Below are positions 14,404-26,400 of a stretch of DNA of 64,000 nucleotides, piece after piece. The notes beneath the pieces were generated by a model. That model was not told the origin of the DNA and made no database searches. It saw only the letters and a list, made by a program, of their open reading frames with translations. The position numbers and the translations under genes are program-made. Where the stretch lies: the NCBI RefSeq assembly GCF_018143015.1, contig NC_054748.1, forward strand, positions 16,247,356 to 16,311,355, written 5' to 3'. The DNA is from Lytechinus variegatus. Taxonomy: Eukaryota; Echinodermata; Echinoidea; Temnopleuroida; Toxopneustidae. The stretch's first letter is position 1; the number at the start of each line of letters is the position of its first letter.

Positions 14404-17400
14404 TCTACTACTACTACTACTACTACTACTACTATTTCTACTACTACTACCACTAGATGTATTACTACTACTACTACTGCTGCTGCTGCTTCTACTACTA
14501 CATGTACTACTACTACCAGTGGCGTACCTTGGGTCATGGCATGGGGGGGGGCACCAGCAAAATTTTTGAGTCACTAAGTGAGCGCGCAAAGCGCGCCCAG
14601 TTGCTGGGTATACTGACCTATTAAAGACAATTTAAGGACTGTGCCATCAAACGGAAATGTCTCTCACTGGTCAAATAATGCGAGCGCGAAGCGCGAGCTT
14701 AAAAATTTATATTCAGACCTAAAAAAGGACATTGTAATCATCAATCGTTTGTAATCATGATACGTAATTGTCTCGCTAAATAATGCGAGCGCGAAGCGCG
14801 AGCTGAATTTTTTTGTAAATATTGACCCCCAAATAGGAAGATTTCAAGGACTATATTTTAGGAATCTATTAAGTTTATGCACATCTCACCATAGTAATCT
14901 AATGCGATTGCCAATAAGCGTTTTGCTTATTTTGTTAGAATTGCATCTAAACATGCATATAAATCACTTGTAATCATGATTAACATACCCATCTCACTAA
15001 TCAAATCTTGCGAGCGCGAAGCGCGAGCTGAAAATTTAGGAAATTCAGCACCGCAGAGGGGCATTTTAAGGCTTGTTTGTAGGAATCCACGAAGACCATA
15101 CACAGTTTACTAACCAAATGATGCGAGCGCGAAGCGCGAGTTGAACATTTTCGATATTCAGATTAGAAACAGGGACATTTTAAGGACTGATTCTAGGAAT
15201 TCATGGAGAGCAGACATATTTCACCAATCCACTACTGTGAACGTGAGGACAGGAAATGTTTTATATTAAGACCTTAAAATGGGGCAATCACTATAAGTAG
15301 TCATGAAAAAGAAGCATACTATTGTACATAAAGCAATAATAATAAACTCGAAGTGCGAGGAAATGTATTTGGCAGTTTGGTGTATGTTGACTTGCAAACG
15401 GGAGGTTTTAGTATAGCATGATTATATTTATCGGTAAACAGACAATGCGAGCACCAGGAACAATGAAAACCTATGCGCTGAGCAAATTATGTCTCATAAA
15501 ATTATGAAAAAAATATTTCTTATGTAATATAACATAACATAATTATGATATAATATAACATTATAATGAACAATAATGTCTTCTTTCCCCCTTCCTTTCT
15601 CCCTCTTTTTCAATCTCCTTTTCTCCGTTTTTTGGTCAGCCGATTGGGGGGGGGGGGGGCACGTGCCCCCCATGCCCCCCGTAGTCAAGCCATTGACTAC
15701 TACTACTACTACTACTACTACTTCTTCTTCTTCTACTACTAATACATGTCCTACTACTACTACTACATGTACTACTAGTGCTACTACTACTACTACTACT
15801 GCTACAACAACAGCAAGTACTACTACTACTTCTACTACTACTACTTCATCTATAATACCATTATTATCAATATTATTATCATTATTACATAGTTATCATC
15901 ATTCTGATTAGTATTACAATCAGTATGATAGGTCTTTGTTATCATTATTATTATTATTATTGTTTTTATTATCATTATCATCATTGTTATTATTATCCTT
16001 ATTATCATTGTTATTATCATTATCATCATTGTTATTATTATTACTACTATCATTTATCATTATTATTATTGTTAATAATATCATTATATCTAGATCTTAC
16101 CTTGCTAGTTTGGTGTCAGGTATGGGGGCCATCGGCGCTTCTAAGTCCGTGTTCGTCGCCAACACGTGAGAATCATAATCGCTATACTGTTACCAAATAT
16201 AATGATATATATTCACACTGATTGTTAGAATGGAAAAGTAGCTAAAAATTAGGTAGTAGCCATGTAGGCTCGGTGAAAGAGAGTGAGTGAGATAGATAGA
16301 GAGAGGGTGACGTGAAGAAGATAGGGGGCGGGGAGTGGGAGATAGCGAAATAAGTCAAATGAATAACCCTATCTTTAACTTGACAATGTCGCCTTCATAC
16401 AGAAATGATATATGCCTCCAGGAATAAATCGAGGAAATAGATGTGTATTGAAATTAATCATTCATGAATACTTCTCAAACAATAATTCCAATTAAAACAG
16501 TAGTATGCATGTAAATCAAACTCCCACTATAGACCTACCTATTCAGTTCCTTTTCTCATATTTTATATAACGTAGATCTTGCTGATCATTTTTTTCGAAA
16601 CAAGCATTTTCATTTAAACTGACTTCCCTGATTTTAAAACAACTATGGAAACTTAAAAATGCCACCGAGATAATTATCTCGTCATGTCTACACCTCATAG
16701 GGAAAGAGATGAGATTAGAAGATGTCAGATCTCGTCATGCCTACAACCGGTAGAAGAGATGATCGTACGAGATCTTGTCATCTGATCGTCACTCCAACAG
16801 GATGTCGACTTGACGAGATCCGAGATCTTGTCATCTGATCATCTCTCCCACAGGATGTAGATATGAACAAGAAGGTTATCTGATCATCTGAGTGGCTTCC
16901 ATATTAAACAGATAAACTTACAATGATCATTCCAAAGGTCTTGTCGTTAAACATCCCAAACCGTTCCTTCTTGGTGAGTAGTTTAGCTCCGTCCTCCAGA
17001 GGGCGCATTCTCCTCAAGAAAGAATCTTCGGGCTTCATTGACAACCACCATCCTACAGATTAAGAAAAATATATATTTAAACGTTGGCAAAGGGGCTGTG
17101 CCAGTGAATTAGCGTCGTGGCCTAGTGGGTAAGACTCCCGTCTTTCAATCAAAGGGACATTGGTTCGATTCCCAGCCGTGACGTTTTTTCCTTCAGCAAG
17201 GAATGGGTACCGACAAAAAGTAATTCCTTAGAATGCCGTGAGCACCGGAATCGGTAGACTAGCTTAGCCGGGGTAATATAGGAGTGCCTTGCCCGGGGTG
17301 CCTTGAGCATTAAACAAGGTGAATGCGTGCGTTATGTAAATCCTATATTATTTTTTTATTTATTACAGCAAAAACTGTGTTCAATGTTATTATTGTCATT

Positions 17401-20400
17401 TGAATTATTGGAGCGATATTAAATTACGTGGCTGACCTTGATGAAAAGAACACATTGTCACACAGCTTGTTCACAGTGTGGAGTATGTGAAATTATCATT
17501 CACACTGTTAAACCGCTCAAAATTAACAGTGTATGTGAAGATATGTTCACACTGTGGACACCTCGCCAGTGTGACTGTTCGCAGCGTGTTCACAATCATG
17601 GTCGACTATGTGGATATGTGATTCACACTGTTGAAATGCTCAAATTGAACAGTGTGAAGGTGATATCACATTATGTTCCACACTAAGAACTCACTGTGGC
17701 CCATTGCAACTGTGTCCGGTCTCATCAACCGTGGATAGTCTCTGGATTTTGAACTTAAAGGTCCGGGGTTCAAGTCACGCTGCAATACCCGCGTTATTTG
17801 GCAAGGCGTTTATCAACATTTACCACTCTCCACCCAGGTGTAGTAAATGCTTGAGTGCCCGATTAAGTTAGCCGTTCTTCAGCTGGAATAATTAATAGTA
17901 TACCGCGCTCAGAAACTTTTTACATAAATGTTGCAAATTCTCATCCACCAAACTGTTCATTTAATAACTCCTTTATAGAATGTAGACATATCAGATGACT
18001 CCCTATCCAATCATTTTAAATATCTGGTTTTGGTGAAAGGATGAAATCCTCTTTCCAATTTATGTCTATGGAATGATACGTTTTTATGAATTATTAGCAA
18101 ACAAAAATCATTCAATTAATCAATAAGCCATCAAGCAAACAAACCTGACAATCAATATATTGATCGATCCATCCATCAATAACTAAATCAATCAATCAAT
18201 CAATCAACCAACCAACCAACCGACCGACCAACCAACCAACCAACCAATCAGTCAATCAATCATTCAATAGACCAATCAATCAATTAGTTTTATCATTCAA
18301 CCAACCAACCGACCGACCGAGCAACCAACCAACCAATCAATCAACCAACCAACCGACCGACCGACCAACCAACCAACCAACCAATCAGTCAATCAATTAT
18401 TCAATAGACCAATCAATCAATTAGTTTTATCTTTCAACCAACCAACCAACCGACCGAGCAACCAACCAACCAATCAATCAATCAATCGATCGATCAATCA
18501 ATCAACCAATCAATCAATCAAAAAATCAATCAATCAAACAATCGATACGTATATGTACATACCATCATAGCAATGAACAGGATAATTGCAGAGAACACCT
18601 CCGTCAATGTACAAGTCCGTTCTGTCCATGTAACGTCGCTTGACTGGAAAGAAAACACCTGATATGAAAGAAAATCATTAAGAAAAACTTATTTAACAAT
18701 CCGGAAAAAAATGCCATATTACAGCCAGTGGATCAAGTGGTCTTAATTTGGGGGAAATTCCAAATGAGGCCGACCCAAAAGTTTTCATGAGCTAATATTG
18801 TGGAGCCTCGTGGCCCAGTGGATTATTTTTTTCGGATTTTGAAACAGAGGGTCGTGGGATATGGAATCCCAGCCATGGCGTAATTTCCTTCGGCAAGAAA
18901 TTTATCCACATTGTGTTACACTCAACCCAGGTGAGGTAAATGGGTACCTGGCAGGAATATATTCCTTGAAATGCCACCACGCTGTAAAAGGCTGCATTTG
19001 ATATGCGCTATATACATGTTAACATGTTGGTATTATTGTTGTTGTTATTATTATTATTATCATTATTATTAAACAAGACTAGTGATTGATTTCCCATTCT
19101 ACGAGATAAAAATCTTAATTTATGTGTGGTCTCTAATTACACTCCAAAGAGTGATGGCGTCGATGACTATGGATATGTTGTCACGTCAACGCATCATACC
19201 TGGAATGGAAGTTGACATCCTAATGGCCGCCCTCAGTGGCATATTGGGGGTCGTTTTCACATGGCAATATTCTTCCATCATCGTACTCAGGTTCGTAACC
19301 ACCACACATAGTTCTCGACCCGTCTTGTCATACAGATCCTGGATGAAAGCAAAAAAACCCCAACATTTTGTACACACGACAACGTTGCTGTAAACTGGTC
19401 TAACTCGAAGATAGACCATTTTACCATCTTACAGCGATGATTCAAAAATCTCAAATAAGAAGGTACAAAGGCCTATGTAAAAGATAGCTCGTTTTACCTC
19501 CAAACCCTATTACTGACAATGGGCTAACTCAAAGATAGACCATATTACCATCAAATCTGAAGGAAAAAATACAAAAAAAGTACCAAGATAGCGGAAATTA
19601 TTTCTAAATCAAGACATGGAGGGATTTTCTCGATAGCACCATTGGAAAGAGCGCCCTCACGTTACCAGGAAAGTAACATTCAAGATAATAGAGATGTTAT
19701 AAAAAATGAATAAAGAAAAAGAAAGGTGAAGAGGAGGAGAAGTAGTAGAAGAAGTAGAAGAAGGAAGAAGAAGAAGTAGTAGAAGAAGGAAAAGAAGAAG
19801 AAGTAGTAGAAGAAGGAAAAGAAGAAGATGAAGGAGGTGGAGGGAGAGGAGAAGGAGATGAAGAAGAAGGAAGAGAGAAAGAATATGAAGAGAAAGAAAA
19901 GAAGAGAAAGATGTAGTATATAGTAAAAGTAAAAGAAGAAAACGAAAAGGAGAATAATAAGAAGAAAGAAAATACCTTGAATGTTGCGTCCGGGTCGTCT
20001 AGTTTCTCTGCTATGGCATCTCCAATGAACTGATAGATAGCGCGGCCAGGATGCCAGCCAAGATGTCTTAAGAAATTCGGTACCATGCTACAACCACCAA
20101 GTGAAGCATCTGAAGCAAAATCATGATATTAATGATAATGATGATGATAATAATAATGTCATCATAGTAATGATGTTAAAATAATAATAATGATGATAAT
20201 AATGATACCATCATAGTAATAATGATGATGATAAAATAATGACAACAATAAGAAGACGAATAATGATAACAAGAATAATAATAAAAATAATGATAATGAT
20301 AATCACGATAATGATAATACAATGACAATATGCAATATTTTTAAAGCGCTTAGAACGATGTCTCTAATCGCTGGGTGCTGTTACCCCGGTTTTAGCACGG

Positions 20401-23400
20401 CTTCCCTGATCGAGCATCCAAGGAATTACTCCCTACTGGTTACACATTTACTAAATGACTACAACATGACGTCAGAAGGGTCATTGGCGGCGGAAGCAAA
20501 AACAAAATATTATGGAGGTCTACCTGAAATTTTGGAATGGACACAGGTAAAAAAAATGATAAGCAAACACAAAATTAGGGGGGTCCACCTGAAATTCTAG
20601 GATGGACAGAGGTAAATAAATTGACAAGCAAAAAAAAGGTTATCAACAAAAAAATTTACCACCCCCCACCCCAAATTTAGAGGGGGGACAGGTCCCCCGT
20701 CCCCCCCCCCCGCTTCCTATGTCCCTTCCCTCCGCTTCCTGCCTATGAGAAGGGCTGCGGTGGGAGTCGACCCTGTGGTTCAACTGAGCCGCCATCCGTA
20801 GATAACCACTCTACGCGGGCCAATCAAAATAATTGATAAGAATATTACATAAACACAATAGCAATATCAAACCATCGATATTGCGAACTTTCAAAATCAA
20901 AAAGCGCAATGAACATTTCTGAATCAAATAGGCAATATATAATTGCAAATTATGATGTATATTACAATATATAATGAAAGGGACATTAAATTCACTGTGT
21001 AATCTGTAAGTTAACAGTTATTAAACATTCCTAATTATTTGAAGCATGTCAAACAAGGCAATCATACTGTTAAACTCTTTTACATATCCCATTAAGCATT
21101 ATGAACATTATTTCGAATCAATTTTCGAGTCCGCATACCTAGGAGATCATTAATCTGAGGCCCCTTGAGTATAGAAAGGAATTTCTCGGAACCATGTCCC
21201 ACTGCCAAGCAGCAAGCCGTGAATGCACCGATGCTAGCACCACCGAAACGACGAAGCTTGCTCAGATACCCCAGCCTCTCCATCTCCTGTTCGATGAGAA
21301 ATATAAAATGATAATGATAGTAATAGCAGTTTTATACCTTTTTCGTAAAAGGAGAAGTCCACCTCAACAAAAAGCTGATTTTAACAAATATAAAAATGTC
21401 CAAGAAGCATATAAGACTGAAAATCTCATCAAAATCGGACGTAAAGTTTTGCCAGAATTCACAAAACAGTTATATGCACATCCTGGTCGGTATGCAAATG
21501 AGGGAACTGATGACGTCACTCACTATTTCTTTTGTAATATATTAAATGAAATATTTTAAGTTTGTCCTCATCGGAAGGTGAAATACGTTTTCTTCTTCGA
21601 TGAACATGGGAATTTACAATTGCTCTATCATTTTATGGTTCAGTAAAGCTGGTCCTTATTGTCAAATCTGTAAAAAAAAATAATGAAATATTGTATAATA
21701 AAAAAAAAACAATAGAAATAGTGAGTGAGAGACACCATCGACCGTCTCATTTGCATGTCACTGAGTTGTGCGTATAACTGTTTTGTGAAAAATAAGCGAA
21801 ACTTTAAAATGTTATAACCATGATAACATTCCAGTTCAAGGACAAAATGAAGGGGGAAAAGAATTTTAAAGCTGAGATACGTTATTGTCTTGTTAATAGC
21901 ATCACAAAACCAGATCACTTTTGTTTAAATATAAATTTTGCCCCATCTTCCATACCGTGCCCCTTTAAACTTTAAAGATATTTTGGCTCAATATAAGCCA
22001 TTAAAAGCTCATTAACCAAGGTCCAATGAAGCCCGCACTGACCCATGCAAAGTAAAAGCTTCGTGAAAAAGAAAAGAAAAAGAGAAACCTCATCTCACTG
22101 CGCATGACCGAATTAATGAATCTGGAAGACAACGGTATACATGGTCGAATGGGTCCGGTTAAGGGACACTGATCATTCAGTCGGGAAAAGTTATATAATC
22201 AGCTCCACCCCAACAAAAAGTTGATTTGAATAAATGAAAAAAATCCAAAAAGCAGAACACTGAAAATTTCATCAAAATCGGAGGTATAATAAGAGAGTTA
22301 GGACATTTTAACGTTTTGCTTAATTTCACAAAACCTCTTGGTGGGTATGCAAATGAGGAGGCTGACTTTATCCTCAAACATTTTTATTTTCTCCTAATTG
22401 TCAAGTGAAACAACGATTAAATTTCTCCCTGAACATGTAGAATGAGCATATTGTTTAATACTGTATGAATCAGTCAAGTTGGTCCTTATTGTCAAATCTA
22501 TGAAAAATGAAATATTGTATCATTCAAACAATAAGAAACAAAATGAATAGTGAGTGAGGGACACCATCGACTGTTTCAGAGTTGTGCATAATTATAACTG
22601 TTATGTGAAAAATAAGCAAAACATTAATATGTCATAACTTTCTTATTTTACATCCGATTTTGATGAAATTTTCAGCGTTTTACTACTTTGATTTTCTCTA
22701 TTTATTCAAATCAACATTTGTTGGGGTGGACTTGACCTTTGAGGCAATGGTTTGTAAACATAAAATACGGCTTGAAAAATCTGAGCTGGAAGGTCGTATT
22801 TGCCTCCTAGGTCTATAATATGTTACAAAAATGAAGCCATGACAAAGGGCACCAGGGGCCCGTTGCAGAAAGAGTTGCAATCAATCGCAACTCTAAAAAT
22901 CATGCGCAACTTGATTATCACACAATCAACAGCGCGCATTTTAAACTTACGATTGATTTTTTGGCTTGCGTTTTAAAAACGCAACTCTTTCTGCAACGGG
23001 CCCCAGAAGACCATTACCTATTGCGTCGAATAGTGGAAAATAAAAATGACCTCGATACACCATTTTGGTTTGATTTCATATACTACAGTGTATTACGATC
23101 AGTCTTCCCGGAGATTCATTAGATTTAACATGTTTAATGATAATTCCTCAGTCACAGATCTTTTGAAAGCGTATGCCCGGATATGATTTTCTTCGCTTTC
23201 TTTATACCTTTCTTTTATCAATTTGAACAATTTCATATACAACACACATCAAAGTTCGGGATTTTTTTATTCTAACGATGTCTTTATATAGCAAACAAGA
23301 GGATTATCAAGAGTGAACATGTCTAGTGACAACGAAATCCCTCAGTTGACACAATTAGGTGAGATTATTACTGCCCGAAACTGGGGAAATTGCATGACCT

Positions 23401-26400
23401 GGTGTTTTCAAAGTTACCGAGTTTAGTCATGTAGCCTATGCTTTATATGAATAATTGAATAAAAACGATAAATTTAAAACTATAGGCCTATATATGGGTG
23501 AATTTTCAACCGTTTCATACTTGTTTTCATTGAAGGTTGGACAGATTAAAGGAGAATAACGTACCAAAACAGCACCAAAATATATTTCCCTGCGCGCCGC
23601 GTTCTCTGAGAATGAGATTTTCAAAGGGGAAATCAAAGTTTTTTAAGCCTGGTGTTTTCAAAATCACCTAGTTCAAACATGTAGGTGACAAGCTCATGTC
23701 ATTTTATGAATAATTAAACCAAAAACATGATAAATTCAAAACTATAGGCCTATTAATGCTGGATACGGGTGACTTTTCAACCGTTTCTTAACTATTTCAA
23801 TGTACACGAAAATGTTGGACAAACTATAAGAAAAATACGTACACAAATGGCACCGATAAGTTTCCCTGCGCCCCGCCTTCTTCTAGAATAACATTTTCAA
23901 CGAGGAAATCAAAGTCTTTGAGCCTGGCGTTTTCTCATGTTTTTATGAATAATTAAACAAAACACGATGAATTCAAAGCTATAGGCCTATCTGTACTGCA
24001 TCCGGGTGTCTTTTCAACGTTTTCTTATATCTTTTATTGAAGGTATATGCACGAAAATGACGGACAGACTATTTGTCGTTTTAATTTAACAGGGTAGCCC
24101 TTTCAGTTACAAGATCTGCTCGACTAAGGGGCCCTGAATCAACAGAAATTAAAAACATAACAAAAGAATATCTTATAAAAATCGCCGACAAAATGAACAT
24201 AATAATCAATGAGAAAGAAAAATGTAATACATAAAGTTGAAAAAAGATCAAAATCACTAAAAAACTTTCTATATGACTATAAGAGAAATACGTACACAAA
24301 TAGCACCAATATAAGCATTTCCCTGTGCGCCGCCTCCTTCCAGTATAAGATTTTCAAAGGGGAAATCGAAGTCTTTCAACTCGTCGTCGATATTTGCGAG
24401 AACATCGTCTTCGTGGTCTTGGATAACCTTTGCAGACTTGGTGGGTTGGCTTGTGGTGGCAACGGCATCCTCTTCGTCTTTATCGAAACTAAGAATTAGA
24501 TAGAAATATGTAGAAGAAGTAGGAAAAAAGGGAACAAAAAGTAATAATGAAATATTTCGAAATCTTGGTAATTACACGGCTGCAATGGAGATCAGTCTTG
24601 TAATTTTTTTTTAAAGATAAAATCTATCTATCCAGGGGCAGATCCAGGATTTTCTAAAAGAAGGGGGGCAAAAAGGGGCTTCGCATTCAAAGGGGGAGGG
24701 GCGGGTGGCACGGGCCGGCTGAGCCCCCCCCCACTGGATCTGTCTGTCTGTCTGCCTACCTATCTATCTACCCTATCTCCCCCTCTCTCTCTCTATCAAT
24801 CTAACTAATCTATTTTTTTTCGGAAAAGGGGTGCTCGTCATGAATACTGCAAATATTAAAAAAATGACACCTGTATCAAACGCTTTGTGAATGCATGTTA
24901 TTATTTACATTATCCTCATCATTAATATTTTAGAATGTTAATAGCTATGCTACTTAATCAATTTGAAACAATTAAATATATGTTTTACAATGAGGGGTAA
25001 AAATGTCAATCACAAAAAAGGTCTGCGTTGCTCCCTTCGCAAACAGTTTCAATTCTTCATACGAGAGGGAGCTTAGCAAACGAGCACGATTTTTTTAAGA
25101 GTAAAGCATTACATTTTCTGAGAATGTTGAACATATTATACATATAATACTATAATATGGTATTGCTATGAACATAGGTTTTATCGCTGATACTACCCCC
25201 TCCCTTCCCTTGCGTGCGTCACAGGGATTTTCGATCAAATTCGCTGCAGGGGCCCGTTGCAGAAAGAGTTGCAATCAAACGCAACTCTTAAAATCATGCG
25301 CAACTTGATATTCAACCAATCAACAGCGCGCATCTGGGACTTACGAGTTGTAATCTGGGGCCCGTTTCACGGAGCTTAACAGCATCCATCATATAAAATT
25401 GATTTACGATTGATTGCAATTGACTACAATGTATATAACTCGTGAAAACCAAGTGTACAATTGATCGTTAACCTTTGTGTTAAGGAACCCTAGACGTATA
25501 TCTATTCTCAAATCCAAGTTCATTTTACACGCTTATTATGAGTGTGCGTAAATGCCTCAGCATGTCATATTTCTAGTTTTATAATGCATTTCTTTTCAGC
25601 TGGATTTCTGAATAGTCCGTGCAAAGGATTAAGCCTTTTTTTGCAAATGAATCCCTTTCAAATCTATACAATGCCGTATTGAGGTGCAGAATATCGTAAT
25701 AAGAGGCCTCGAAGGTCTTTTAATTCATTTTTTCCCGAATAATATTATGATATGATCGAATTGACTTGTCTAGCTATAGGCCTAATCCATCATGTCCATG
25801 ATATCAAAATAATAAGAACGTCTAATATTGTAGAGCTATTGCTGCGAACGTATATATCTTAACAATGAAACCAGAAACGACTGAAAACACGAATTTTGTT
25901 GATACGAACGAGAAAACAAATCTGATATGAGGGCAGCTTATAAAAATTGTCCTTCACTGGACATGGCCGATGGCTCAGTGGCAGAGCGCCCGTCTCATGA
26001 ACGGGAGATCGTGGGTTCGATCGCTGGCCGAGCCATACCAAGGACTTTAAAAGATGGGGCCTTCCTTCCGCCGTCTTGTTTAAGTTTGAGTTTATTTATT
26101 TACTTAACAACGATATCAATAACAATGTGTTAACATCACAGCACAAACGTAACTATTCTAGTATACAGATGTAATTGCTAACATTATAAAGGATAAAATG
26201 AGAATACGAACGATAAATCTGAATACATAAAATGTGACGTGCATGTATAAACCGAAAACAAATGTTTTAACAATTTTTAAGATCCTAGTCACAGTTTCCA
26301 ATATTGATAATTGAACAAAAAGATGCGTATATGATTGAATGTTGTTGTTAAGAAGGAACCAGAAGGTAGCACAAGTGCTAGTCGAGACTGATTCCTTCAA

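Larger units (their letters stand above)
23398..24375 (-). repeat. Tandem duplication of exon 3's 3' part plus downstream intron
   Basis: Three direct units start with (A)GCCTGG(T/C)GTTTTC at about 23398, 23646 and 23921 and share ATGAATAATT, ACTATAGGCCTAT and TTTTCAAC. Each of the last two units reaches an exon 3-like segment. The unit abutting the real exon carries an extra insertion of about 200 bp (24073-24268). Confidence 0.8.

Noticed and set aside
18644..18658. Alternative acceptor (TTTCCAG) for exon 7
   Set aside because: It keeps the frame but removes the VFFP residues expected after SIPG in patatin domains; the upstream TATCAG acceptor gives the better protein.
25964..26034. Functional tRNA-Met gene
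   Set aside because: Boxes A and B and a CAT anticodon are present but the acceptor stem and T stem do not pair, and a SINE-like tail follows.
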